Below, piece by piece: positions 10,898 to 24,700 of a stretch of 64,000 nt of DNA. The DNA is taken from the NCBI GenBank assembly GCA_037576195.1, contig CM075104.1, forward strand, positions 17,128,211-17,192,210. The letters are read 5' to 3'. A program made the translations under genes and the position numbers. Each line of letters opens with the position of its first letter. The stretch's first letter is position 1. The notes under the pieces were generated by a model that made no database searches, was not told the origin of the DNA, and saw only the letters and a program-made list of their open reading frames with translations. This DNA comes from Phytoseiulus persimilis (lineage: Eukaryota; Arthropoda; Arachnida; Mesostigmata; Phytoseiidae).

Positions 10898-12618
10898 GAC
10901 GATAGGGATGGAAGCTCCTCGTTGGCTAGTTAGTCAGTCAGTCGGTCGCTGGGTCGGTGCACGGGTGGGAGGACAGCAGAAGGGAAAGTCTGCTGGCGGA
11001 TTTTTAACCTAAACCAAGCAGAGAGAAAAAAGTCGAAGTGAAGGGCGTGGTCATCCAACTGCGCGCGTGAGTCCGTTCGCTCGCCTGCCTTGTCTGCTCC
11101 ATGGGTCGTGTATTCTTGTGCATTTGTCACGCTCCTCCTGGACAAAGTATAGTCGTGTGTTCTAGCGGAGCACCAGCTCCAGAATCCAGAATGGTGATCG
11201 CTTCGAAAGAGGAGAATCAGTCTAGCTCGCCAAGGAAAAGGGTAGTGACCAGACGGTCCTCGAGCTCTGAGTGGCCAACACGATGCCCAACACGGGTTGG
11301 GTGGGACAGCCGAGACGACGGCGACTAACGCAGACATTGATCATAACGGCATGTGCGCCATATGAATGAATAACCAACTCTTGACCGAGCAGACAGAAGG
11401 CCTCCGGCGCAGCGGCCGCTTCGAAAGGGTGCGATGTCCGCCTCTTCCCGAAACGCGTCTCAGTTTCATATTTTCCCCTCTATGATAGTTCACTTCCTTG
11501 ATCGACTTCCCAGACTCCAGCCCGCTCTCCGATCCCGGGCTCACGATTGGAACTCTTTAGTTTCGTGAACTTCCGCGCTTTCCATTCCTCGCGACGGACC
11601 CCAGTTCATTCGTCCTGCGGCCCGGGTCTCGTCTCGTCAGTGAATCTTGTCTGTCGGGGCTTAGACTCGCCGATCTTTCGTGCATCAGCACTGCCGTCAA
11701 TGCCCTGATGTCAAACACTCTCGTCTCGCGTACAGGTCATTGTCTCGTGCCGGGTGTCAAGGCTGATTCTTGGACGTCTCTATTGTATGAAGCGTTTCGA
11801 CATCGCATGCATCTCTCGCTTCGAGTAATTATAGCCGGTCGTCAGAACGGACGTTGAGCCGAAATGCTCTGGTCGAGCCGGCCACGCAATGCGTGGCATT
11901 GTGTGAGTTCCGCGAACTTTACAAGTTGCCGGATTCTCCTGCGCCGCTGAAGATCTATAAACAAGCCTGCAGGAATCGCTCGCTGGAAACTCCGCTCGTG
12001 GAGGATCGTCTCCGCTGAATGATATTCTTAGTTAACGAGACAGCGGACCGAGGGAAAGTAAAGGGGAGTACGCTTGGTTAGTTCGACAGCGTTCCCCCTT
12101 CTAGCACGCTCACGGGGGCCCTGGCTCGTACCGATCGAGGGGTACCGACCTGAATGAACAGAAGGCAACCCTTACACAACCCATCTAAATTTCCTCCTGG
12201 AAGACCAACTGGCGTGCCGACGACTGGATGTTTGGTTGGCAGGCCGGCCAGCCAGCAGGCCGAACATCCATTTAATCGGCGATAGCTACATCTTTGGTGA
12301 CACCGTGCAGCAGGATATCCGTCTGGATGGAAGACAACAGACGAGCTATCGGCGTATTCTTGGGTTTTGCAGAGATTCCGCTTCCTCTACTCGGAAGGAG
12401 TCCTTCGGTTCCGATGTGTACCGGTCACTGCCGAACGGGGACTTTTTCTTTTCGTTTGGTGTCCCCTCGACGGTTCTGCAGCGAGAGGTGTCGAGTTCGC
12501 TCCGAATATCAAACTTTCTCCGCTGCAAACATCCCCACCCCCGCCCGTCGGTTGGCTTTCATTTTTGCTCGCGAGAGAAAGCGCGAAATTTTTGAATAAA
12601 TCTCCCCCGGCTCTGTAA

Positions 12619-12654
12619 TTCGTTCGTTCGTTCGGTCGGTCGGTCGGTCGGTCG
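12619..12654. repeat. Compound tetranucleotide repeat (TTCG)4(GTCG)5
   Basis: Four TTCG units pass without a break into five GTCG units. Degenerate GGCC/GGCA/AGCA-type units follow up to about 12698. This is the clearest example of the drifting tetranucleotide islands seen throughout the intron. Confidence 0.9.
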
Positions 12655-15600
12655 TTGTCTGGCTGACAGGCCGGTCGGCAGGCAGGCAAGCAGGCACGCG
12701 ACTTATGTTCAACATTGGCTAGTGCACCGGATTCCCAAGCATCGAGCGCATTATGCTCCTCGTATCCGGACCGCGAGCCTCGTTTCGAGCCTCGCCGATC
12801 CCTGGTCTGTCCGTCAGTCGGCCGAACCGGCGGAGTCCAGGTGACATGCTGACCTCGAAACTCCGTTGCTGACCCCTCGATGTCTAACGGAGCCTCGGAC
12901 CGGAGGCCTCGACTCTCAAATGCGCAACGATGCAAAAAGCCCTGTCTTGAAACACTCGCAGTCGGTCACCAGACCGGATTTGGAGTAGAGATCTGTGGAC
13001 GAACGGAGTCTTCACGCGAAGTCTTCTTCGGCTGCGGCTCCTGTCGCAGATATCCTCCTCCAGCTGTTGTCTCTCGCTCTCTCTCTCTCGCTCGCGTCCC
13101 CGACGTCTCCGGCGAAAGAGCTCGACTATCTGTCATAACTAAGAATTTATGCTAACACGCGAACTTCGGAATCCTCTGTTCACGCTCAATATTTGTGGCC
13201 GGTGTTGAAGCGAACACTGACGACGCCATCCTACAAACACACGTTCGCCGATCATATCCACAAACCAGATGACTTCATCGAGACGAATCGCGGAATATTT
13301 GTTTGCGAGGCTTAAGAAACCGCCACTGCTGCTGCGAGTCTGGAATTAATATACTAAGCAGCGGTCACATGCTTGATCTATGACAAAATCATCCGTCTGT
13401 CCGCGTGAACTCCTTCCTTCCGGCTGTGAAGCGGTCATTCCGCCGTCGTCAGACGAAGCGGTTTGAGGTTTTTGGATTCAACGAAAGCCCGCTGAACGTT
13501 GAAGAAGCTCCGGAGTTTGCTTGCGGTGAGCTTCTGGCTCAACGAGATTCGGGATTAGACCAAGCGACATTCTAGGCACGCGGTATGCGTATCCGACCCG
13601 ATCGCGGTCGACCGTTATGTCGACGGAAATCGATCGGAGCGATAGTCTGCCCGAAATGCAGTCAGTCCATCCATCCATCCATTCGTCGTGCACACTGTAC
13701 TGCTCTTGTTTTGACTCGGAAGGAATGTTCCGCCGGATGGATGCATGACTACACTCGCGCCGAGTCGCTCGCTTGAACCCCTCCAACCCTTCCGTTGACC
13801 CTTGTTCTTCCCGTTACTCGGACACTGCCGCTGACGATCAGCGTCGTCGGCGGCTAAGAGGACGATGACCGCTTCCGGTGTTTCCGGTGACCGGAGGCGG
13901 AACCTGTTGCCGGACTGTGGCTCCGACTTCGAGTTCCGTTTTTCGATCATCAATCGCTCTTTGAGGAATCATCGCCGGTCTGTTCGGTCATAGCCGCAGA
14001 CCAGGCTACCCTGCTCGACTACCTTCCTGCAGAACGAGAGTTGGACAACAGGCATTTTCTCAACTGTCGGATGAACATGCAACAATTTTTGCTTTTTTGA
14101 GCCAGCGCTCCGGTCGGGAGTCGCGGGACTATTGTGGCCAGTGGGACTGGTTCCCCTCTTCTTTTCATGACGAGTCCGCTCTGCATTGCAACGGTCATCG
14201 CGATCGGGAACACGAGAGCAAGATGCCGTGACGCGATTTGCGACAATAAAATCCTAGAACACTCGGATTTTTTGGGTTGAATGACAGTGAATTTGAAATG
14301 TACGATTGGGCCGATTCGCTTTCGTTCAGTGAATTCCTCCTCCTCTGTTGGATCCAATGCAGGAGTTCTCCATCTCACGAGTTCTTCCCCCGGGGCCGGG
14401 ACTTTGGCGATCCTGATTCGGACTCACTTGTGAAAACCAACTTCTAAAACCCCTGCTGTCTTGGTCGAGAGACCGACCGCTGGTGTCCGCTACTCGGAAG
14501 CGGCCATAAAAAAAACTCAGGTGTTTCCGACAACTTCGAGAGACTTCGGAGCTCGAAGCGGAGCGTTCGATGAGGTGTCAGACCATTGGTCAGTGAGGGG
14601 TGATCTCGTCGATGGTTAACGGGACCGCCGGATGCAAGAGAGAGAACTTCCGATTCGAATCGTAACGGCACACTCGGGCTAACATTTGACCGGTTCAACG
14701 AACTCGCGAACAGCGCTCTCATGGATTCCGGAGCTCGGGATAAGAGTGGAAAACGACCTCCGGTGCGTGTTTCGTGGGATTCCCACGTCGTCCAACACCG
14801 ACGATTGAATGATTCGTGTAAAAACTTGGTTTCCGCGAGCCGATCCATAGTGTTACGACGCGCGGTCCGGTGTCCCGAAGGTCGCGGAAGAGGAAATATC
14901 GAACCGGTCATTCTTCTTCAGACCGCCATTCCCGATCGAGCCAGATCTGATTATCGGAGGTCATTGTGAGATCACACCCTAAGTCCCATTCTCACTTCAA
15001 CAAAACAACTTGTTCAAGGCCCGTAAGAAACCTTGAAGTTATTTCAGTATCTGTTGATGGTGGAGCGCTTCTGGGGTAGCAGCGCCCCTTGGAGAAGCTC
15101 TGAGACTCGTGATCGCAGACGGAGGATCCGGTTCACGCTGCTCAGAGATCCGAGTTATGAGTTGTCACGTTCAGAAGTGACCTCGGAACTGGGAGCATGT
15201 TTCAAAAGGTTTCGAATTTCGATTGTGTGTTCATTTCGAGAAAACATTAATAACGTGCGATGACCTCGACTCGATTGCGCGGCTCGCCGGCGTCAGTCTG
15301 CCTTGTCCTAACGAGATTGTTTAGCGTCCAGCGGAACTAAAACGACGATTGTGATTACTGCCGGTTTCCGATCAGCGGCAGCTTCCGAACTTCCCTCGAA
15401 CTAACGCATCCGTCCATGGACACGGGGAACTCATCTCGGGGTAGCTCGGCTTTCAACGGCGCGCCGCGATTCCCGACAGTCGGAAAGTCGCGATACGGTT
15501 GCACGACACCCGGTACGTTGCCCGGGAACCAACGATCTTCGCGTCTCGTGTCGTCGTTGCTGGAGTCGCATGACGACACCTGGAAGATTCTGTCCACTCC

Positions 15601-16623
15601 AGAACATAATTGGAGTGCTTTCGGATCCCATTCGACGGGTTTCCGGGTTCGGAATGCGACGAAAAACGTCCGTCAGACCCCCGTTTCTGGAGAGTTCAGC
15701 TTCTCTTCTACGAGGCGCAACGACGGAATGCGACAAACGAATCAAGTACGGTCGTCTCGATTGCTTTGTGTTCGAGAATCCGGTTGAGCTCGAAAGGTGG
15801 ATCGTTATCACTTCTTGAAACAGATCTCGGGGAACCGTTCGATGAGGCTCGAAGTCTTCCGAACGAAAGTCTTGTTTTTGTGTCGTATTGTTCTAAAAAA
15901 TCCGGGGGAATTTTGAGCGGCAAAATTCGGCTTGCTCTCTTCGGAGCGAAAACCCCACAAAAAAAAAGCATTCGTTCATTTGTAAAGGAAATTCGCCGAA
16001 GCTCTCAAGGCGTTTCCTAGTAACCCAATACAGCCGCCTCGCCACCAGCAAAAGGGTTAGATAGGCCTGATGGTCCGCAAACGAGGTGACAATGTTTTTG
16101 TGAATCGACTCCATTCGGTTTTCAGCCCTCAGAAAAAAAATACGAGGTGAATTCATGTTTGAATCGAGTCGAAACACCACTCGAAATTCGCAATCCCGCC
16201 CAAGGTTGCGGCTTGTTCTCGGAACTTGTACTTGTACTTAGCCGCGGAGCTCGAGCTTTTGGACTCAAAAACTACGCTTCTTGATTTTTGTCGCCTTTTT
16301 TGCGACTCTGATGCAAGCAGCGCTTAAGTTACATAAGGGTTGTGTAACCGGGAGAAGCACGAAGTTCCCAAAGTGGCAATCGATCGGAACAGTCGCCAGA
16401 CTCCCGGCTCCTCTTCCTGGCTCCAAGGCCAGAAAGCCGCTGGGTAGAAGTAGTTCCTCCCTGGTCTCTCCGGTGATGTTCATCAGCCACCCGGCCAGTC
16501 TCTGCCCCAACCAAGGACATCGTTCACGAGGCTCCGTGTCAAGCCTCTCCGCGGCTGACTAGAGAAGAATCTGCGCTGAGGAATGACCGACCGAGGAACT
16601 CGAGCCGCGGTTCATTCCTGAGC

Positions 16624-16691
16624 CGAGGAGCTCCAACTCTGAGCTCCTCGAAAGGGCTTTTCCGGACTCCCGGGCGCTTCGGGAGTGCCGG
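16624..16691. repeat. Two consecutive perfect hairpins with 7-nt loops
   Basis: CGAGGAGCTC (16624-16633) is an exact inverted repeat of GAGCTCCTCG (16641-16650) around a 7-nt loop. Eleven nucleotides later CCGGACTCCCG (16662-16672) pairs with CGGGAGT-g-CCGG (16680-16691), again around a 7-nt loop and with a single bulged G. Function is unknown; a structured intronic RNA is one possibility. Confidence 0.7.
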
Positions 16692-17038
16692 ACTTTCTTG
16701 CCGCTCCACCTGAAGCTCGTATGGCGTGAATACAACCTATTCCTTCTTCCCGGAGCCGTTCTCCATTCCCGCTGCGGGACTTGCCCGGGTCGTCGCTCAT
16801 ATTCCGGAATAGGACAGAAAAGGCTAGAAAGGTCGATGGAGTCAAGGCCGTCTATTTCCGGTAGCGAGCTTGCCGAACCCGCCGGGCCCGGAAGACACAC
16901 GTTGGGCCAGTGAGAGGTCTTGAACTGACTTGGATGACGGAATGGCGCCTCCAGCAGTTCTGCAAAAGAGTTTCAAGAATAAGCTCGAAAAGATGTAGCG
17001 GGGGCTCCTTCATCGGTTGGGGTCTGAGTGGATGGGAT

Positions 17039-17141
17039 CTGTTCCGGAGAGTTGATTTTGCGGAGGACGAAAATCCGGTCTGTGTCGGCTTTCGACGCTG
17101 TACAATGTTGCTGCCAAGTTATAGTGGCAGCTCCGGAACAG
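17039..17141. repeat. Nested inverted repeats (11-bp outer stem)
   Basis: CTGTTCCGGAG at 17039-17049 is the exact reverse complement of CTCCGGAACAG at 17131-17141. Inside lie CTGCCA (17111-17116) pairing with TGGCAG (17125-17130) around 8 nt, and GATTTT (17054-17059) pairing with AAAATC (17070-17075). Together these could fold as a multibranched element about 350 nt from the two hairpins at 16.6 kb. Confidence 0.6.
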
Positions 17142-18759
17142 GGTTTACAGCCCGAGTTCTACTTGTGACCATCCCTCTCAAAGAACCTCAATAACCTTGA
17201 ATGCACGCGCCGATCTCTCCGCTAGTCTTGCCCAGCCTGAGTCGTTGTACCCGTTCACTGACCCCCTCCCAAGCCCCTCTGGCCATGACCTGATCCTTCC
17301 CTTCGCCACGGGGAGAGGACTTTACGTCTACGGCGGCTTGGTAGCGAGTGACGTGGAACACGCCCAGGCTCCCAGGAGAACGTCGAGAGTTGACGCAACA
17401 GAACGAGGACTTCCTTCGAGCTTATCGAACTCGATCGATTCTAGACGAGACTCCTCACGGAGGCTTAGTTTCCGAATCGAGAGTTTTGTCACGGCTCCGC
17501 CACACCCCGCAGAAGACGTCTAGCCGTCAACAGGAAGTTGTGAGAGAGGGAACTCCGACTTGCGCAGGACACGTATCCTGTCTAGGCGGCCTTGGCTCCA
17601 AGGACGGTCGTCGGGGCAAGCGACCCCTTCCCTCTCTGTATAACATTTCCCCTCGATGCGATCTTCGGCTCAAAGCTCAGTTCTCCTGAGTCTATTTTTA
17701 TTCGTCCGACTGTTCCGTGTGCATTTAGCCACGTCGACCGATTTCATTACAATAACTCGTTCCTCCAGACAGAAAGCAAACCTTCCTATGTTGATCTCTC
17801 TGAGCGTACAGTCTCCGAGTCGGATTGATTGAGTTCCGCCGGAAATTCAGCGTCGGCTCCGGAGCTCTGGGAAAAGTTGCCAAGCTCTGTCGTCTTGGAG
17901 GACGCCCCCGAGAGGAACGAGAATTTCTGAGGCGACAAAAACAGAAACGCTCCTGGTGTTCGTGGTTCGGGCCCTCCAGGGTCTCGGAATCTGACAAGCT
18001 CGTTGCCATCAGATTGATCCCCGGCCGCAAGGTCCACTTCGAGAATGAAATACGGCACGACTCGCCTCAACTCGGCTCTGCCGCTTCATGATCTGCGCGG
18101 CCAGAGCATAAAGCCTCACTCTGTCTGTCGGTTGGCATACCCGAGCGCGTGGCCGTCCGTCTGTCGCCTAGGCTAAAGTATATAGTGATAGATACTTCCC
18201 TATAGCATCGTGCAAGAAGAATAGTCTCGGGAAATCTCGCAGTAAGAAGGCAGGCGGTCAAGCAGGCGTTCTATCTTTCTTTGGTGTTACGATAAGTAAA
18301 GAGGAGGGGGCCTGGCCGAGTGTCGGCCTGCCCGCTACGCCGTCTTCCTGTACGGAGATAAATGAAGCACGATGAGTAGAGGAAACGCGTCTCGAGGTCT
18401 GCCGTGAGCCTGACCGATAGCAGACGGTGGCAGCAGCCTTGCGAGCAATTTCTACGTCTTCGAGCCGAGTCAGGCTATTTGAGCTGCTTGCGCTGCTGCC
18501 GCTAACAGTGGCGGTGTTAGCGGTGGCGGCACGACCATCATCAGGATGGGCATCATCGGTAGTCGCTTGCCCCGACTGAGCAAGCGTCCTCTCGAAGGCC
18601 GAGTGAGTGTTTGAGGCAGAGCTTAATTGCGGAGACGCGATCGCATGGTTCCGGTCCACATGCTGACGAGCCGGTAATGTATTGTGGTCAGAGCTTCCAA
18701 ACACCTCGCCGACTGCCATTTGTCTATACTAAGTATATTGTAGACAGAGCCAGAACAAG

Positions 18760-18775
18760 CAAACAAACAAACAAA
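18760..18775. repeat. (CAAA)4 tetranucleotide repeat
   Basis: Four exact CAAA units, seen directly. Confidence 0.85.
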
Positions 18776-21700
18776 CACAGGGAAGCATGGACGCGCACAA
18801 CATGCTCACAAGTTGTCTTCGGTGCCGCAGTGCCAGTCGGCACGGTTTCGCGACACGGGTTCTTCTCGATGAGTTCTCGGAGGACAGTCGGGATCGGAGA
18901 CAACCATCAGCCAACCCGATCCGTGATAACCGGCGTCAAAGATTAACGGGCTCGCTCAGCCGATGGTCGTACCAACGGGAAAGTCGAAGGACCTTTTGTC
19001 GATTGTAGGAGTGCTCATCAATTCTAACCGTTCCTTCCTTTCCAGGTAAGTAGCAAACGAAGCCGACGACAAAAGCATCTGAGAGAAAATCGTGCCTGAG
19101 CTTGATGTATGAGGCGTTCAATGTAAGTGCTGCCTTCGCCGACTCTCTCGGTGTCCGTCGCTCGCGGAGATCAACGCGTTCCGAACTCTGTTCGAGCTAG
19201 CTGTAGCCGCTTCGTGCGATATCCGCGTCAGAGCAGTGACACTAAACGGACAGAGGAGACCGTTCGTCTTTTGGGAGCTCACTTTGAGCGAAATGAAATG
19301 GCTCTCAAATCTCAATTCATCAACGCGATGAATAAGTTCGGTGCTTTGAGAGCTCAAGGCTTTGTGCGGTCCCGTGCCAAGTCACTGCTTCGAGGCTGCG
19401 ATTCAGCCCGAGTTCGATACTTCAGAAAGCGAAGGCCGAGCCACGTCTTTACTTTGGTCCCAACCACTCGGTCGAATAAATAACTTCCACTCAGTTCGAC
19501 TGTCAGTCGGTGGCTCGTTCGTTTGAACGACGACGGCCGGCCAGAACATACGACCAAACAAGCAACTGTGACACAGTTCCAGCTCGAGTTGCGTGCATTT
19601 ATCGGAGACCGAATTCATCGGTCGGCTGTTGTGCAAGTAGCCTCCAGCCTTTGCGATGGCTCGAATCGACCCCATAGAATCGGTTGGCACCGCTGTATAC
19701 GTTCGCATCGATCCACCTGCGCCATATTTCGTCGGCCGGGTACGCGACAGCAAGCAACTGTGTCAAAAATGACGGCCCCGAGGATATGGACCTGGAGTTC
19801 GTCGTCAGGAATCGACCCGAACGGCGACTCACAAACGAGACGTTCAGCTGATCTTTCTCGAGTTGTTTAGTGCGGAGAACTCGGAAAAGCGAGCGAAGCC
19901 TCGATGCGGAGAGATGGATCGCGCAAGGAGGGAGCAGCAGTCACGCGTCGCGGTGGCAACGTAGCGGAAGTGTACCCTGCTCTAGGATGGAGATAGCGGA
20001 TACGCTCGCTCGCCGTGACGCGTTTTTGGAACGAGACTTTCCTTCCTGTTGAGATTTTGGCGACGAGTTGAGCCTCGTGAGCGACTGCCCGGAGACGGAA
20101 AAACGTTGACAGCAGCCGGCGAGGACGGCTGACATCAGGATTTTTGAATCTAATAATCCCAGAGGAAAATAGGTTGGATCTTCTCCCGCATGCACATGAC
20201 TAGAGGAAATCGGGGCAACCCCGGTGAGACGGGGGGAGCCCTATCCCGAAATCGATCTCGATATCAGAGTGTAGGAATATGAATCCGCTCTGATTTCACT
20301 TTCGAACAGCTCGAAAACGGTCTCTAGTCGATTGGGGCTTTCGCTCGCCGCTCGAGTCGAATCGGAGAAACATTGCCGATAGACGCGTCCACCTCCAAAA
20401 CTCCCTGCAGCTCTCTTGACCATCCAAATTGAATACGCAACGTCGATATCCCCGCGATATCATTCGGATACATTCAAATTCCCTCGAAGATCGAGGCGGG
20501 GATCGCATCATGTAGTGGCCGGTGTTTATGAAGTACCTCGGTCGGACGCTCGGTTGGGTGCTGGTGGGTTGTTGGTTGGGTTTTACAACCTCCGTTTTCA
20601 TGCATTGTGGTCTTTTCGGCTACTTAAGATTGCACAAGGCCCGCTCTCGAAGCAATCAGTTGAAATATCGGCTCGAGTTTTTTTCTGAGCGCCGCGACGT
20701 TTCTCCCAACCAGTTAAGTGAACCGATCAATCGAATGCCGAAGCAGTGTGTGTGTGTGTGCAGCAGGCTGGATATGGCGCCACCAATATCCGCATAACAG
20801 TCATAACCCGACGGTCACCCGACGGTGAAACCGCAGAAGAATTCGCCGGAGAGAGACATGGTGGAACACGAAGGTTGTAAAAATTCCTTAAGCGCGGGCG
20901 CATCAAGGATCTTCCCTCGTGTGCCGAATCACTAACAACCATCTATCTGATTATCGCTCCCTCTATTCAAATCGCTCTCGGTTTCGCTTCGTTTTCCGCT
21001 TTCATCCGTTCAGTATCGGGCAAATCGGGTCCGCCCCGGCCCCGTCGGTGGCGCCTGGAAGCGGGATGGATTCTTCTTGAAATATCGAGCGGCGGACACC
21101 GAGCCCCTAGGAGTCGTGCGGCAGGTGTCTGTTTCGTTTGCTAAACGATGTTCGAAATTGTTAACAAGACGAATCATCCAAATGAGATGCAAACAAGTTC
21201 GCTGTGTCTGATCCGCCATCTCTATTGATACGAGATTACGCCGTGACGGCAGCTTTGCGCCTTGAATTCTGTTTACCGTTCCAAAACAAAGAATCCCACC
21301 GCTTTATAGCCGCCGCGGGAGGACCCGCAGATAAATCGAAGTGGTGTTCCTCCACACCTCGCCTAATAGGGATGGACGAGTCTAGTCAGCTCCTCATTCC
21401 GTCTCGTTTTCCATTGCGCCTCGTTCAGCTTCCCGTGATCGCTCTGGTATGAGCGGCGCGGAGAGAAAAAAACGACTCTGACGAACTTGAACGATATCGA
21501 CGGCGGAGTACATTTGGACTCGGAGGGCTCGTCATATTGGTGGTCGTTGCTTCAATATTACAATGATTCAACGGCGCGATCGCCATGGCAGCGAGCACAA
21601 CACTGTCTGTCAGCTTTCGGGTCCTGTTTGATTCTCGTTTAAATACTCGATCGGCCGCCATCAGAGGTCAGGTTGCAAACGATACATATCTGCAGCTCAC

Positions 21701-24700
21701 ACTGTGCCCTACTACTGTTTCCCTTATTTTTCATTTTTCCTACTATCATTCATCACGACACGTGGCGGAAGCCGCGGTATTCGATAGCAAAACATGTTCG
21801 AAAACGCTGCCGCAGCCGTTCAGCATACGTACGGATGTGGACTTTCGGCTTTCTCGGATGAAAACTCAGCAAGTTGAGGTTTTGTTTTCAACCCGTGCTA
21901 GCGGAACACCTCCAACGTTACTTGGGGTCAAGGTGTGGCAGGCGGGAGGGCTCTGAGAAAGTGGATCTCAGTGGCGAGGTAGCCGGATGTAGCTGTAGTT
22001 TGCCGGAATCGGAAAGCTCCGGCCATGATCGACTCCTGACTTCCTACAATATTTGAGCGTTCAGAAAGCCTGGACTCTACCACGGAATGATCATACCGTC
22101 CGTTCGTACTCGTTCGAGACTCTGCTTATTTTGTAGAACGCACGCGACGATTAGCTCCGAGTGCATTCGTTCAGTTTCGAGAGAGTGGATGGAAGCAGTG
22201 ATCATATCTGAACAGGAAAGATCTAGCATCATCCGAATCGAAGCGGGGCGAATCCATTGGCGAAAACTGCCTTTGGCCGACTGACTCTGGCTCCACGTGG
22301 TTGCGGAACCTAGGGTCAGTATCGATTACAGTCCGCTTTCGGACGCACGTAATCATTCCATGAGCTTGTGGACATCCGCCGGAATTCTGGTCCTGAGATG
22401 CCGCTTCCAGCAAGAGCAAAAAACGACAGGGAAATCGATGATTTTCGCGCCGACTCAGGGAACGCGAGCCGGCAGCTCGGTGCTCCCTCTGTCACCTTGG
22501 CGAAGTAGGTTCTCTACTACGGGAGAGAACTATTTTCTGCGAGGTTTCGATGACTACTCGACTCGTTACAGACAAGGAAATTCGGTGAGCTTTGTTGACA
22601 TTCCTCGCCGAGATGCTTATTCATTTCAAAGTCCGTTGGGGCCAACAAGCCAGCGTCCGGCGGATGCCTCCATTTATTACAGAAGCCCTTCTTCCGGCGG
22701 AAATTTGTTGGGGGTGGATTCACAGATTCGGTCCGCTGCATTTTTCTGGCGACTCGGCTCCTTCCCTCGGGTGGAGCCGTACGGAGTCGCGTCAGGCGAG
22801 CACGACACCGAGCTTCCCGGATGCGTGATGCACGCGCCGCCGATGTAGGTGACGAAGCGGCCTGCGCAGCGGAAGAGAAGAGCTATCACGGCGAGCATGG
22901 TCGACGTTCTACACTGTGAAAGTTCCGCGGAGCGAGCGGAACTCGAAAGCACGAAAAAACCGGCTTGGATACGCTCGGGCTCGATCTGCGACAAGAGTTC
23001 GGAAAAAAAACATCGGCTGCACCCGAACACGTACAAGATGTATCCTAGATCTGTGGTTTGAGTGGAATAACGGAGACTGAAAAAAGAAAAAAAAACGCGA
23101 AGAATCATGAGCTTGGATTGCTGCATTCGGGCTACGTAGGTGGAAACGATCGTAGAGCCGCTCTCGCCATCCGCTCCGCTGAATTCCGTGTTCTATTTCC
23201 CTCCGTCGGAGCATTTGTAGCAGGCCTTGAGCCTTCACTTCCTGCCACGCGCCGAACTCGTCCTTGGAGTTGAATCGGCCTGGAACCTGGCCTCGAAACG
23301 GACAGCCGGGCAGGAGCAAACTCTATCCGCAGTGCTACGCTTTCCAGCAGATGAGAGGAGGATCTCGAATGCCAGCCGGCGAGCCGCTGGCAGCCAGATA
23401 GCACATTAGCCTAGTCGAGCGAACTCGATGGAATGACGACGAGCGTACCAACCTTTCCCTGCGCGTAAGAACAAAACAGAGAAGACAACCTCAGGCACGT
23501 CGGGCATGATCGTGAGACACGCCGCGGCTCCGACGCAGGCGCTGCTTCGAGCTCGGTAACGAATCATGCTCGACAGCTCTTTCGAGAATAGCAGAAACAG
23601 CTCCATAAAGCCTGGGGGTGGTCTTCGACAGGTAAATGAGTTCTGGTTCATTCGACATTCACGATGAAGTGGTCGATCGTGGGCGACGGTTGCGTTTTCT
23701 GGGACCGCCGTGTCCCTTTTGACCGATCGCTGACGCGGTCGAGGATACTTTGGACGATATTTCTTTCGATCTGGGATGACGGTCAACGCGCGAGGGTCGA
23801 CGGCAGTGAACCCGAATTAACAACAAGCGCGACACGGCGACCACCACGGGAACTAAGACGACATTGACCCCGAGCAGCCCTATAACGTAAACAGAGCTGC
23901 GCTCGAGCGGCCCGCTTCCGGGTTCAGGCGCTTGTTGTTGTGAGTTCGTTGCAGTCAGGAGGATAGAGCCAGGGACGGAAAAAAACACGCCTAGCGAGCG
24001 GACGGGTTCAAGCGACGTGTGTGCCATCGCAGCCGCGACCTATCCGTCGAGAAGGGTAACATCAACTCGCTCCGCTGCCTCGCCGGGTGGTTGGTAACTT
24101 GGCGAGCCTAGCAGGCGGCCAGACTGCCCGCTTGCTTGCTCTCCTGCTCCCGTGCCATTGACATTGAGTAGATGTTGTTCAGCCAAAGTTGTTTACGGAA
24201 GTGAACTCGGAGCTCGCGTATGGCGACCGGTCGACTCTTTTAGAACGATATTGCGATATTGCGAAGCGTCAGCGAGTTGAATGCCGATTCGGGGCTCGAG
24301 CGGGCTTCCGACATTCAGGGGAATCGATCATCCCATCTCTCACGGCTCCTGTCGCACCGACCGAGGGAGAAACGAGATGGAAACCCCGCTTCGATGGCTC
24401 ATGGAGCTTCCACCAACGATCCAGAAGATTACCCAATGGCATCGTTCCTCGAGCGCTGGAAATCAGCTCGCCGAACCATCCTCCGAATCGAGATATCGGG
24501 TCGCGGGGGCTTCTTTCCAGACTCGAAACGACTCCACCAGCTCTTCCGCGGAGTCGGGTGGAAAGGATCCGTTACAGTTTGAGTACCTCTCCAGATCCGG
24601 TTTCGAGTGGCGCAAGAGGCGGCTTTGACTGCAGCCCTGCTCGTCTTTAGTGCGAATTGCATGAATTATTGACAGCTATCGTCGGCTGTCGCATCTAGAG

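Larger units (their letters stand above)
7289..16560. other. Intron block without recognisable genes
   Basis: Open frames here are short, unconserved in appearance and mostly overlap in several frames. The block contains two good monomeric nuclear-receptor sites (10218-10226 and 10889-10897). It also has repeat-rich islands at about 10925-10965, 12225-12265 and 12619-12700, and a CT-rich stretch near 13065-13096. A match to the tRNA B box at 7418-7427 has no A box or cloverleaf around it. Confidence 0.6.

Noticed and set aside
18258-18719. 153-codon - strand Ser/Ala/Thr-rich frame
   Set aside because: Low-complexity composition, no motif and no splice or promoter context.
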